Below, in pieces: positions 15,762 to 24,718 of a stretch of DNA of 37,293 nt. The notes beneath the pieces are model-generated. The model saw only the letters and a program-made list of their open reading frames with translations. It was not told the origin of the DNA and made no database searches. This DNA is from Desulfotignum sp. (GTDB taxonomy: Bacteria > Desulfobacterota > Desulfobacteria > Desulfobacterales > Desulfobacteraceae): NCBI GenBank assembly GCA_011389555.1, contig JAABUD010000202.1, forward strand, positions 1 to 37,293. The letters are read 5' to 3'. The translations under genes and the position numbers were made by a program. How positions within the stretch are numbered: the first letter of the stretch is position 1; each line of letters begins with the position of its first letter.

Positions 15762-17261
15762 ATGGCACTTTACCGGCAAAAATGGTTCTGGTTTGCAACG
15801 GTTCTGGGAATCGTTCTTTTTTCCGGGCTGCTCTGGTTCCGGTTTTACACGCCCCCTTTGTCTGTGCACCCCGGCCGGGACCTGCCGCACGAAACAGTGC
15901 CGGCTGTTGTGCCCGGAGAAACCTGGAAAGCCATTTTCATCAAAGATGAAAAATCCGGGTATGCCGTGTCCCGGGTGAACCGGACCGGCACCGGATATAC
16001 GGTGGAAGACACGGCAGCGGTCCGGTTCAATGCCATGGGGATGATTCAGAACATCGATATGGCGACCCGATCTGAACTCAACATCGATTTCAGCCTGGAT
16101 GCGTTCGATTTTTCCATCCGGTCCGGGCTGTTTGATTTCAAGGCTTCCGGAGTGGTGGACGGGTCTGTTTTAACGGTTTCCACCACCGGGGCCGGCTTTG
16201 GTGAGCACCGGTATGACATCCGCAGCAAAACCCGGCCCTATACAGCGGCCGGGATCCTTCTGGATCTGTGGACAAACCGCCCGGCAACCGGGACCCGCCG
16301 ATCCTATTCCCTGTTTGACCCGGTTGCCTTGCAATTTGTATCTGCAACCGTCCATGTCAGGGGCTTTGAAACCGTTCAGGTCTTTGGTGTCCCGGTTCAG
16401 GCCCGGGCAGTGGATCTGTCGGTCAACAACCTGACCCAGACGGTCTGGATCAATCCCGAAGGCCGGGTGGTGCTGGAAACCGGCATGCTGGGCATGCGGC
16501 TGGAAGCCGGTACCCGAGAACAGGCCATGGCAGGGATCACCCAGTCGCCGCGCCATGACCTGACCCGTCTGGCCGCGGTCATACCTGACAAATCCATTGA
16601 AAACCAGACCGCCTTGACCGGGCTGGTCATCGGTCTGTCCGGCATCGATCTGTCTGCCTATGATTTTGAGACCCACCGGCAGACCCTTGACGGCAGCCGG
16701 CTGACCATTACCCAAGAGCCGCTGGCACCGAATTTTGCTTCCCCGGCCCTGCCGGACCCGAAAGCACCTCAGACCCGGCCGGACCCGGCCCGGTTTCTGT
16801 CCCCCGGGCCGTTCATCCAGTCCGACCATCCCGAGATCATCCAGCTGGCCCGATCCATTGTCCGGGAAACATCTGATGATCTTAAGAAGATCAGAAACCT
16901 GGTTACCTGGGTGTTTGAACAGATTGACAAACAGCCGGCCCCGTCCATTCCGGATGCATTGTCCACCCTGGCAGTCAAAAAAGGGGACTGCAACGAACAT
17001 GCCGTTCTCCTGGCGGCCCTGGGCCGGGCCGCCGGGATCCCCACCCGCATCGAAACCGGGCTGATCTACCTGGATGGCCGGTTCATGTACCATGCCTGGA
17101 ATGCTTTTTTTATCGGGCACTGGGTCACGGGTGATGCCGTATTCAACCAGGTGCCGGCCGATGTCACCCATGTGGGGGTTATGACATCGGAAAACGGAAC
17201 AGGAGCCGCCCTTGCCGGCATGATCGGCAACCTACAGATCACCATTCTGGAAGCCAGATAA
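15762..17261 (+). CDS. Membrane-anchored transglutaminase-like domain protein
   Basis: A 499-residue protein with a strong GGAGGAGGG site. An N-terminal hydrophobic segment (WFWFATVLGIVLFSGLLWF, residues 8-26) acts as an anchor or uncleaved signal, so the rest is probably periplasmic. Residues about 50-330 form a beta-rich domain without recognised motif. The C-terminal transglutaminase-like fold carries the catalytic triad Cys410 (KKGDCNEHAVLL), His444 (MYHAWNAFF) and Asp458 (VTGDAVFNQVPAD). Such folds act as proteases, amidases or transamidases. The ABC ATPase gene starts 2 bases after its stop, so it likely acts with that exporter-like transporter. The substrate is unknown. Confidence 0.82.
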   Translation: MALYRQKWFWFATVLGIVLFSGLLWFRFYTPPLSVHPGRDLPHETVPAVVPGETWKAIFIKDEKSGYAVSRVNRTGTGYTVEDTAAVRFNAMGMIQNIDMATRSELNIDFSLDAFDFSIRSGLFDFKASGVVDGSVLTVSTTGAGFGEHRYDIRSKTRPYTAAGILLDLWTNRPATGTRRSYSLFDPVALQFVSATVHVRGFETVQVFGVPVQARAVDLSVNNLTQTVWINPEGRVVLETGMLGMRLEAGTREQAMAGITQSPRHDLTRLAAVIPDKSIENQTALTGLVIGLSGIDLSAYDFETHRQTLDGSRLTITQEPLAPNFASPALPDPKAPQTRPDPARFLSPGPFIQSDHPEIIQLARSIVRETSDDLKKIRNLVTWVFEQIDKQPAPSIPDALSTLAVKKGDCNEHAVLLAALGRAAGIPTRIETGLIYLDGRFMYHAWNAFFIGHWVTGDAVFNQVPADVTHVGVMTSENGTGAALAGMIGNLQITILEAR

Positions 17262-17263
17262 TC

Positions 17264-17998
17264 ATGATATCCCTCCAAAACATTACCAAACAATATCAGG
17301 GGATCACGGCCATCAAGGACCTGACCCTCACCATTCCCGCAGGGTGCCTGTTCGGCTTCATCGGTCCCAACGGGGCCGGGAAAACCACCACCATCCGGAT
17401 ACTGGCCGGCATACTGCTGCCGGACGCAGGCCGTGTTGAAATAGCAGGCATCAACCTGAGCACCCACCCGGAAAAAGCCAAACAGAAAATCGGATTCATT
17501 CCGGACCGGCCCTATCTGTATGAAAAACTGACGGGCAATGAATTTTTACAATTCTGCGCCGATATCTACCGGGTGGGGCCTGAAAACTTTATTGCGGCCC
17601 GGGACCGGTATCTGTCGCTGTTTGCCATGCATGAGTATGCCGATCATTTGATCGAATCTTACTCCCACGGCATGAAGCAGCGCATGGTCATGGCATCGGC
17701 CCTGATTCATGACCCTGCGATCATCATTGTGGATGAACCCATGGTGGGCCTGGACCCGGCCGCCATCCGCCTGGTGAAAAAACTGTTCCGGGATCTGGCC
17801 AGTAAGGGAAAAACCGTGTTCATGTCCACCCATACCCTGGAAATCGCCGAAAGCATCTGTGACCGGGTGGCCATTATCCACAAAGGCAGGATCCTGGCCC
17901 AGGGAACCGTTGCCGAGCTCCAGGCCCGGGCCGGTGACTCCCATGACCGGCTGGAAGATCTGTTTTTGGATCTGACCGGGTCAGGAGAAGTCCCGTGA
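17264..17998 (+). CDS. ABC transporter ATP-binding protein
   Basis: A 244-residue single nucleotide-binding domain of the ABC-2/CcmA type. Walker A GPNGAGKTTT lies at 34-43, a Q-loop-like FIPDRPYLYEKLTG near 80-95, the signature YSHGMKQRM (replacing LSGGQ) near 133, Walker B IIIVDEPMVGLDP near 155 and an H-loop in STHTLE. A short C-terminal extension (LEDLFLDLTG) is typical of the family. It overlaps the permease gene by 4 bases (GTGA). Confidence 0.93.
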   Translation: MISLQNITKQYQGITAIKDLTLTIPAGCLFGFIGPNGAGKTTTIRILAGILLPDAGRVEIAGINLSTHPEKAKQKIGFIPDRPYLYEKLTGNEFLQFCADIYRVGPENFIAARDRYLSLFAMHEYADHLIESYSHGMKQRMVMASALIHDPAIIIVDEPMVGLDPAAIRLVKKLFRDLASKGKTVFMSTHTLEIAESICDRVAIIHKGRILAQGTVAELQARAGDSHDRLEDLFLDLTGSGEVP

Positions 17999-19680
17999 AT
18001 GCGGTGATCCTGCTGTTGACCCCGGGACTGCGGGGCATGAAAAATCAGCTGTGTCACAAATCCGCATCCCGCATCCCCTGGAAGCTGTTCTTTCTGGCGT
18101 TGCTGGGCCTGTGTTTCTGGGCCGGCACGTTCTGGATCTCCTGGCGGGTCCTGATGTACTTTTCCGGTATCGATGAGATCGGAACACTGCTGTCGTATAA
18201 AATGCTGTCCATGATTATTACCGTGGCGTTTTCCTTGCTGTTCATCAGTGCCGTTATCACAGCCGTGTCACGGTTTTATCTGTCCAAGGACCTGATCTGT
18301 GTTCACGCCATGCCCGTGCCGGCCTGGCAGGTGCTGTTGTCCCGGTGGACGGCCGCTTATGTGGATGGCTCCTGGATGGTGCTGCTGTATCTCATCCCCG
18401 TGCTGCTGTCGTATGTGCTGGTTTTTGACAGCGGGTGTCTTACGTTGGTGTTGATGGGCATGGCCGTCATGTCCCTGTCGGTGACGGCGTCGGTTCTGGG
18501 AGGCATTTTTGTCATTATTCTGGTCCGGGTGATTCCGGCCGGCCGACTGAGAAGCGTTCTGGTGGTTTCCGGCGTTCTGGTGTTCTGCCTGCTGTATCTG
18601 GCTACCCGCATGATCCGGCCCGAACAGCTGGTGGACCCGGAAGCCTTCAACACCGTGCTGTTGTACATCGCTTCATTGGAAATCCCGGCATATCCCTGGT
18701 TTCCCGGCACCTGGTGCTTTGACAGCATCCAGAACCTGCTGGAAAAAAACACAGGCCCGGCCCTGATCGATATGGCCCTGTCCTGGAGTTTTTCTCTGGT
18801 GGCTTTGCTGGTCATGCTTCTGGCGGCCGACCTGTATTATAAAAAAGGGTTGTCAAAAAGCCTGGGCAAAAAGCAAAAAACAGTGAAAGGACCGGACAAT
18901 GCCCGCCTGATGCAAAAAAAGCAGCCCTCTTTGACCCGGGCCCTGGCCTTCCGGGAGATTTGGTCCTTTATGCGGGACCAGACCCAGTGGAGCCAGATTT
19001 TTCTGGTCCTGGCCCTGATCATCATCTATATATACAATTTTACCCTGCTGCCTCTGGATCGATCCCCCATCAAAGCATTTTATCTTCAGAACCTGCTCAG
19101 TTTTCTGAACATGGGCCTGGCTCTGTTTGTGCTGACGGCCGTGGCCGGCCGGTTCGCCTATCCCGCCGTCAGCATGGAGTCCGAGGCGTTCTGGATTATC
19201 CGGTCTTCTCCTGTGTCCCTGTCACGGTTCCTGTGGATCAAATTTCTGGTTTATCTGGTCCCGTTGTTCATCATGGCCCAGGTGCTGATCGTCACCACCA
19301 ATATCCTGCTTCATGTCACGGTCTTCATGATGATCCTTTCCATTGCCACCACAGCCCTGGTGGTCCCGCCCGTGACCGCGCTTGCCATCGGCATCGGCAG
19401 CATATTTGCGGATTTCAATCTGGAGAGCCCGTTGAAAAGTGTTACCAGTTTCGGCGGCATGGTCTACATGACGGCCTGTGCCGCGCTGGTGGCTGCAATC
19501 ATCCTGCTGGAAGCCGGGCCCGTCTACACCATTTTCATGGCCGGTATCAAAAACCGGCCCCTGGCCGGATATGAAATAGCGTGGAGCGCGGTCAGTTTTG
19601 TGCTGGTTCCCCTGATCTGCACGGCCTGTGTCATCATTCCCATGCGGCTGGGTGCCAGGCACCTGCAACAGCGGCAGTAG
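17995..19680 (+). CDS. ABC transporter permease (ABC-2-like), large
   Basis: A 561-residue polytopic membrane protein starting at a GTG that overlaps the ATPase stop codon. Roughly a dozen hydrophobic segments are seen, in two halves: residues 33-290 and 345-555, split by a basic cytoplasmic loop around 285-325 (KKGLSKSLGKKQKTVKG). Examples are MIITVAFSLLFISAVITAVS, LVLMGMAVMSLSVTASVLGGIFVIIL and TACAALVAAIILLEAG. Together with the ATPase it forms a likely exporter or envelope-modifying transporter. No substrate motif can be seen. Two halves in one chain mean one copy may suffice per transporter with an ATPase dimer. Confidence 0.85.
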   Translation: MNAVILLLTPGLRGMKNQLCHKSASRIPWKLFFLALLGLCFWAGTFWISWRVLMYFSGIDEIGTLLSYKMLSMIITVAFSLLFISAVITAVSRFYLSKDLICVHAMPVPAWQVLLSRWTAAYVDGSWMVLLYLIPVLLSYVLVFDSGCLTLVLMGMAVMSLSVTASVLGGIFVIILVRVIPAGRLRSVLVVSGVLVFCLLYLATRMIRPEQLVDPEAFNTVLLYIASLEIPAYPWFPGTWCFDSIQNLLEKNTGPALIDMALSWSFSLVALLVMLLAADLYYKKGLSKSLGKKQKTVKGPDNARLMQKKQPSLTRALAFREIWSFMRDQTQWSQIFLVLALIIIYIYNFTLLPLDRSPIKAFYLQNLLSFLNMGLALFVLTAVAGRFAYPAVSMESEAFWIIRSSPVSLSRFLWIKFLVYLVPLFIMAQVLIVTTNILLHVTVFMMILSIATTALVVPPVTALAIGIGSIFADFNLESPLKSVTSFGGMVYMTACAALVAAIILLEAGPVYTIFMAGIKNRPLAGYEIAWSAVSFVLVPLICTACVIIPMRLGARHLQQRQ

Positions 19681-19733
19681 TCAGGAAAAAACTGGACACG
19701 GAATTCTGGTTTTTGTACAGTGAGGCAGATATT

Positions 19734-20039
19734 ATGAAACCTGACAAACAACTGACAATCAGAGAGCAGATCATCCGCTGCCTGGAAGCGGAGCCCATGA
19801 CCGCAAGAGATCTTTCAAAGGCCCTGCGGATCAGAGAAAAAGAAGCATACTCACACCTGCCATCCATTGAAAAAAGTATGCGCCACCGGAAAAAACAGAT
19901 TACAATAACCCCATGCTACTGCCTGGGCTGCGGATTTGAATTCAAGGACAGAAAAAGTTTCAAGAAACCCGGAAAGTGTCCGGAGTGCAAGAAATCAAGA
20001 ATCGAGCCGGCTGTATTTCAAATTTTTGCAAGTTATTGA
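19734..20039 (+). CDS. HTH plus zinc-ribbon transcriptional regulator (COG3357-like)
   Basis: A 101-residue protein; the ATG at 19734 has GAGG 8 bases upstream. Residues 8-50 form a winged-HTH-like domain (IREQIIRCLEAEPMTARDLS, then EKEAYSHLPSIEKSM). Residues 61-85 are a zinc ribbon with CYCLGC (Cys61, 63, 66) and CPEC (Cys82, 85). This HTH-Zn-ribbon arrangement is that of COG3357 regulators, best known in archaea but present in sulfate reducers. The target is unknown. It ends 6 bases from the convergent gene at 20046. Confidence 0.8.
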   Translation: MKPDKQLTIREQIIRCLEAEPMTARDLSKALRIREKEAYSHLPSIEKSMRHRKKQITITPCYCLGCGFEFKDRKSFKKPGKCPECKKSRIEPAVFQIFASY

Positions 20040-20045
20040 TGTATC

Positions 20046-20429
20046 CTAAAAGACTTTCAGCAGGCCATCTTCTGTCATCTGGATCTTCTGATTTTTTTTC
20101 AGCTGAAAAACACAGTTTGAGATTTGTTTGGTAGAGAAGCCGGTTTCCTCCTGCAGGGTTTTTCTTGATATCCCCTCTTTGTTTTGTTTGATCATCTTCA
20201 AAACAGTGCCTTTTATTGTTTTTTGGGCGCTTGGTTTTTTTTTGGTGGCCGGCTTGGTTTGTTTTGTTGGTGTTGGTTTTGGTTCAGAGATACTTTCGGT
20301 CGTTACAGACCAATCAGATTTATCAAAAATTCCTTGCAGGCTTTTCATCCCCCTGGAAATCTCTCGAACCGTTTCCATGATAGCCGTGGCCAATTCCTTG
20401 TCAAATTCAATGGAAATATCGACTTTCAT
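20046..20429 (-). CDS. Hypothetical protein with C-terminal winged-helix domain
   Basis: A 127-residue protein with AAGGGG ahead of its ATG. Residues 1-40 are a charged helix-rich segment (ISIEFDKELATAIMETVREI). Residues 45-68 are a Lys/Pro/Thr-rich linker (PKPTPTKQTKPATKKKPS). Residues 70-127 look like a winged helix: TVLKMIKQNKEGISRKTLQE, then TGFSTKQISNCVFQLKK and a wing QMTEDGLLKVF. It is probably a DNA-binding regulator or small chromatin-like protein, but no family was recognised. It is convergent with the zinc-ribbon regulator. Confidence 0.7.
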   Translation of the reverse strand: MKVDISIEFDKELATAIMETVREISRGMKSLQGIFDKSDWSVTTESISEPKPTPTKQTKPATKKKPSAQKTIKGTVLKMIKQNKEGISRKTLQEETGFSTKQISNCVFQLKKNQKIQMTEDGLLKVF

Positions 20430-20768
20430 TTTTTCCCCTTTTATCTATGTGGATATACATTTGGATCACAGATTATTATCAAGAATATCCTGATAAATCA
20501 AGAAGGTAAAATTGTCTTATGAGATGCTTTGAACGGGTATTCGATATCTGTTTACATATCCAGGTTTTTTTGAGGTTTGACATTATGGGCGAATCAGGAT
20601 ATCTGAATGGGTAGATTTGAGTTCAGAAACGGTATTCGGTCTGATTTTATTGGACACGGTCCCGAAATTCTGAAAAAATGATTCAATGACTCCACGACTG
20701 TCGAACCCAGGTTACATCGCAGTCATATTTTTTTACATCAATCACAAAACATTCATGAGGATTTACTC
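20430..20768. other. Intergenic region upstream of two divergent small genes
   Basis: This 339-base AT-rich spacer lies between the divergent genes at 20429 and 20769. Two copies of GATATCTG (20543-20550, 20598-20605) are the only repeat seen. No RNA gene, hairpin or convincing promoter was recognised. Confidence 0.5.
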
Positions 20769-20924
20769 TTGTTCAAACCAAACTATTCATTTGAAAAGCG
20801 CCAGAAAGAAATGGCAAAGAAAAAGAAAAAAGAAGAAAAAAAGCAACGCAAACTGGAGAAACAAAAAAATCCTGTCAAAGAAAATGAGGACACCTCTCCT
20901 CCTGAAGAGTCACCCGTTGGCTAA
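20769..20924 (+). CDS. Small lysine-rich protein (51 aa), TTG start
   Basis: A 52-codon reading frame with GAGG 8 bases before a TTG start. The product begins FKPNYSFEKRQKEMAKKKKK after the initiator, continues as a charged Lys/Glu/Gln helix, and ends in an acidic/proline tail (NEDTSPPEESPVG). Codon choice and the good Shine-Dalgarno support it over the longer overlapping frame at 20686-20943. I recall similar FEKRQKEMAKKKKK small proteins in other delta-proteobacteria, but could not search. The charge pattern suggests nucleic-acid or ribosome contact, which is inference. Confidence 0.7.
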   Translation: MFKPNYSFEKRQKEMAKKKKKEEKKQRKLEKQKNPVKENEDTSPPEESPVG

Positions 20925-21116
20925 AAACGAGCGCAATTTATGAACCGCTAGCGTTTGAACGTTACAACTGACTGTCCGGATGACTGGAATGAGCATCTAT
21001 CCGCCCTGAAAAGCTTCAGACTGTGCGATCGCTTCACCCATTGTCCAAACCGCGGAACGTGAAAAATATGCTTTTTTCACATTTGCATGATCACATATTA
21101 CGGAGATAAAATTTCA

Positions 21117-21932
21117 ATGGCATTGGATCCATCCTTTCTGGGCCGTCTGATTGCAATCGGCGGCAATGAAGACAAGGCAGGTGAATTGATCGTACTCAAA
21201 CGGGTGGTTCTTGAAACCGGCAAAAAAGACTACAACGTCGGTATCATCACCACGGCAAGTGAAGATCCTGAACAGCGCGGCAAAGATTATCATCGCGTGT
21301 TTTCCGCTCTGGGTGCGTCCAGGATAGACATATGCAATATGAAAGAAAGGAGTCAGGCAAACGATCCAAAAACAGCCGCAAAAATCGCGGATCTGGATTT
21401 GATCTATTTTACGGGGGGAGACCAGTTACGACTGACAACCATTTTGGGGGGGACAAAGGTGCTGGACGCCATCCAGGCGCGTCTGGAGAAGGGCGCGCTG
21501 ATTGCAGGCACCAGTGCCGGGGCTGCCGTGTTTTCCGACACCATGATCTATGAAGGCAAAAGTGAGGAAGGGCTGTTCAAAGGCAGTGTCCTTTCAACCC
21601 CCGGATTCGGTTTTGTGGGTAATATCATTTTTGATACCCATTTTATGGCAAGGGGCCGTATCGGGCGGTTGATTCAGATTGTCACTTCCAATCCCACCTG
21701 TATCGGCGTGGGTATCGGTGAAGATTGCGGTGTTGTTCTCAAGGGAGACGGGATTGCCGAAATTGTGGGTACCGGCCAGGTGATTATTGTTGACGGAAGC
21801 GGTATCGGGTATTCCAATATCATGAATATCCAGCCGGGAGAGCCGATTGCCGTAGAAAACGTTCGAATCCATTCGCTGGTGGATGGATATGGATATGATT
21901 TTAAAACAAGACGGTTTCTTACGCCATCGTGA
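21117..21932 (+). CDS. cphB: Cyanophycinase
   Basis: Serine-type exopeptidase that degrades cyanophycin to beta-Asp-Arg dipeptides. The ATG at 21117 (MALDPSFLGRLIAIGGNEDK) is chosen because GGAG lies 11 bases upstream; an ATG at 21087 has no such site. The 271 residues match the family. Visible motifs are the N-terminal IAIGGNEDK, FTGGDQLRL near 102, the nucleophile elbow GTSAGA with Ser133, and a DTHFMARGRIGRL segment near 175. It lacks an export signal and so is an intracellular depolymerase. The synthetase gene starts 13 bases downstream. Confidence 0.95.
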   Translation: MALDPSFLGRLIAIGGNEDKAGELIVLKRVVLETGKKDYNVGIITTASEDPEQRGKDYHRVFSALGASRIDICNMKERSQANDPKTAAKIADLDLIYFTGGDQLRLTTILGGTKVLDAIQARLEKGALIAGTSAGAAVFSDTMIYEGKSEEGLFKGSVLSTPGFGFVGNIIFDTHFMARGRIGRLIQIVTSNPTCIGVGIGEDCGVVLKGDGIAEIVGTGQVIIVDGSGIGYSNIMNIQPGEPIAVENVRIHSLVDGYGYDFKTRRFLTPS

Positions 21933-21945
21933 GTGAAGGGTAGAT

Positions 21946-24555
21946 ATGATCGAGATTAAAGAATTACGAGCATTGCGCGGTCCCAATAGACATACGCGGC
22001 ATACCGCCATATTCATGGTCCTGGACATTGGCGCCTATGAGGAGCTGCCTTCAGATAAAATACAAGGGTTTTCAGGCCGCTTGTTGACATTGATTCCAAC
22101 GCTTCAGGAACACGAATGCTCCATCGGAAAACCCGGTGGTTTTATTCAGCGGCTTGAACGAGGCACCTGGGCCGGTCACATTATAGAACATATCGCCATT
22201 GAGCTTCAGTGTCTGTCCGGGATGGCCGTCGGATACGGCAAAACCCTGGATACATCACAAAAGGGAATGTATATTGTGGTTTTCCGGTACCTTGTGGAAT
22301 CTGTGGGGTTACAGGCGGCAAAAGAAGCGGTCGCTTTGTTTGAAGCCGTTGCTCAGGGCAAATCGTTTAATATCAACCAGGTGATTGCCGATCTCAAGGT
22401 GTTGCGGGAAGACCACATGCTGGGGCCTACGACCTGGAGTATTGTCAAAGAAGCCCAATCAAGGGGCATCCCTTTTATCCGGCTGAACGAAGACAGCCAT
22501 ATCCAATTGGGCTATGGCGCGTATCAAAAACAGATTCAAGCCTCCATAACCAGCCATACGTCGGCCATTGCCGTGGAAACCGCCGACGAAAAAACCAGGG
22601 TCAAGACATATCTGAAAAGAGCCGGCATTCCGGTTCCGGACGGCCGGGTGGTTTTTTCTGAGGATGAGGCCCTGGCTGCTTTCAAAGAACTGGGCACTGC
22701 CGTTGTTGTCAAGCCGGATGTGGGGAATCACGGCAACGGGTCCACCATCGATGTGAAGGATCCGGATCAGTTGAAAAAGGCGTTCCATGCCGCCCGTGCC
22801 TATCACCCCGATGTGATTGTTGAAGCCTATGTCAGCGGGGGTGATTTCCGTCTTCTGGTCATTAATGGCAAATTTGTTGCCGCGGCAAAAAGAGAGCCGG
22901 CCCATATCATTGGCGACGGCAGATCCACGATCCATGATCTCATTGAAACCGTGAATTCAGACCCCCTTCGCGGGTTCGGGCATGAACGAGTGCTCACCCG
23001 GATCGAGGTCGATGACATGACCCGACGGCTGTTGTCCTTGAAAGGCCTGTCGATGGAGTCTGTTCCGGAAAACCGGGAGAAGGTCTATCTCAAGGCCACG
23101 GCCAATCTCAGCCAGGGTGGCACGGCCACGGATGTCACGGATGAGGTGAGCCCGGATATCCGGTTCATGGCGGAGCGGGCCGCCCGTATTATCGGGCTGG
23201 ACTGCGTTGGTATCGATGTCCTGGCAAACGACATCTCGCTTCCTTTAGAGGCTTCCGGCCTCAAGGTGGTTGAAGTGAATGCCGCCCCGGGGTTCAGAAT
23301 GCACCTTGAACCCACAAAAGGGCAGTCCCGGAATGTTGCCGCGCCCGTTGTGGATATGCTTTTTCCCATGGGGTACACCCAGGTCCCTGTTCTGGCCGTG
23401 ACCGGAACCAACGGTAAAACAACCACCTGTAAACTGGTTGCGCATACGTTGAAGTATTCCGGAAAAATCGTCGGCCTGACGTGTACCACCGGTATTTTAC
23501 TTGACGGCAAACCGATTGTATCCGGAGATTACAGCGGCCCGGAAGGGGCCGGGATCGTTGTCAGGGAACCATCCGTGGATCACATCGTGCTGGAAGTGGC
23601 CCGCGGGGGCATCGCAAGACGCGGCTTAGGCGTCAGTGAAGTGGATGTGGGGGTTGTGCTCAATATTGGCGAGGATCACTTGGGTAATGACTGGATAGAG
23701 ACCCGGCAAGATCTGTGCATGGTAAAATCCACGGTCGTGGAGGCTGTCAAGGAAACAGGAATTTCTGTTTTAAACGCGGATGATGAAATGACCATGGAAA
23801 TTCTGGATCGTGCCCGGGGAGATGTTATTTTGTTTTCGTTGGACCCGGAAAATCAAACGATGAAAACCCATATCGAAAATGGGGGCACGGCGGTCACGGT
23901 GGTTGACCGGAATGTCATTATCCGGGAACGTGAACTGGATGTCATCATCTGCACGCTGGAAGAAATTCCCATTACATTCGGCGGAATGATCGATTTCAAT
24001 ATTTCAAACACCCTTGCCGGCATCGGTGCGCTGCATGGTGTGAACATTCCCGTGGAACAGATTCGAAACGGCATTATGACATTTCATCCATCCCCCAATC
24101 AAAACCCCGGCCGTATGAATTTATTTGATTTCCAGAAATTCAAACTCCTTTTGGACTATGGACATAATCCGGAATCCGTCCGTGCCATGGCCGGGTTGTT
24201 GCCGCGGCTCTCGCCCGGGAGAAAGGTCGCGTTGTGCCACGGGACGGGAAATCGTACCACCGCGCAAATCATTGATTATGGAAAGGCCCTGGCGCTGGTG
24301 TACGATTATATCCTGCTCACCGATTTTGACCCCCGGAACAGACCGGCCGGGGAGACCACGGCCCTGGTTTATGAGGGATTGATGCAGGCGGGTTTTGAAA
24401 AAGAACATATTGAAATCGTTCCGGATCCGGACAAGGCCGTGGATACGATTTTTTCACGGGCCCGGCAAGGGGATCTGCTGGTTATCCAGCCGGATGATCT
24501 TGAACCGGTCATGAGTCAGATCCTGGAACGATTTCGGGAAATGGTGGCAGGATAG
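21946..24555 (+). CDS. cphA: Cyanophycin synthetase
   Basis: ATP-dependent ligase that builds the Asp-Arg polymer cyanophycin, a nitrogen and carbon store. The 869 residues hold an N-terminal domain (1-160), an ATP-grasp domain (KPDVGNHGNGST near 253-265, then VIVEAYVSGGDFRLLV and VNAAPGFRMHLEPT), and a Mur-ligase-like domain starting with the P-loop VTGTNGKTTT near 485-494, followed by GEDHLG and LLDYGHNPESV. All modules of CphA1 are present and uninterrupted. AAGGG precedes the ATG. It is co-directional with cphB, 13 bases apart, so polymer synthesis and mobilisation are probably co-transcribed. A short hairpin GGTGGT/ACCACC follows the stop (24561-24574), without a T-tract. Confidence 0.97.
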   Translation: MIEIKELRALRGPNRHTRHTAIFMVLDIGAYEELPSDKIQGFSGRLLTLIPTLQEHECSIGKPGGFIQRLERGTWAGHIIEHIAIELQCLSGMAVGYGKTLDTSQKGMYIVVFRYLVESVGLQAAKEAVALFEAVAQGKSFNINQVIADLKVLREDHMLGPTTWSIVKEAQSRGIPFIRLNEDSHIQLGYGAYQKQIQASITSHTSAIAVETADEKTRVKTYLKRAGIPVPDGRVVFSEDEALAAFKELGTAVVVKPDVGNHGNGSTIDVKDPDQLKKAFHAARAYHPDVIVEAYVSGGDFRLLVINGKFVAAAKREPAHIIGDGRSTIHDLIETVNSDPLRGFGHERVLTRIEVDDMTRRLLSLKGLSMESVPENREKVYLKATANLSQGGTATDVTDEVSPDIRFMAERAARIIGLDCVGIDVLANDISLPLEASGLKVVEVNAAPGFRMHLEPTKGQSRNVAAPVVDMLFPMGYTQVPVLAVTGTNGKTTTCKLVAHTLKYSGKIVGLTCTTGILLDGKPIVSGDYSGPEGAGIVVREPSVDHIVLEVARGGIARRGLGVSEVDVGVVLNIGEDHLGNDWIETRQDLCMVKSTVVEAVKETGISVLNADDEMTMEILDRARGDVILFSLDPENQTMKTHIENGGTAVTVVDRNVIIRERELDVIICTLEEIPITFGGMIDFNISNTLAGIGALHGVNIPVEQIRNGIMTFHPSPNQNPGRMNLFDFQKFKLLLDYGHNPESVRAMAGLLPRLSPGRKVALCHGTGNRTTAQIIDYGKALALVYDYILLTDFDPRNRPAGETTALVYEGLMQAGFEKEHIEIVPDPDKAVDTIFSRARQGDLLVIQPDDLEPVMSQILERFREMVAG

Positions 24556-24718
24556 AACTGGGTGGTTGACCACCTGTGTGTCAATGCCCGGAATGCCATC
24601 ACCGAATTATTCTATCCTGTTTTCTCTATCCCTTGCTATTTACACAAGGTTGTGGCATCTATTGGGATTCAATGAGTGAAACCGATATTTACGATGCGTG
24701 TGAAAGGATAAGATAACA

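Noticed and set aside
16170-17171. A 333-codon reverse frame opposite the transglutaminase gene
   Set aside because: The forward strand has the catalytic triad and a strong ribosome site; the reverse frame has neither.
20686-20943. An 85-codon frame overlapping the small lysine-rich gene
   Set aside because: It has no Shine-Dalgarno, and its poly-Lys stretch is an out-of-frame reading of the better-supported gene starting at 20769.
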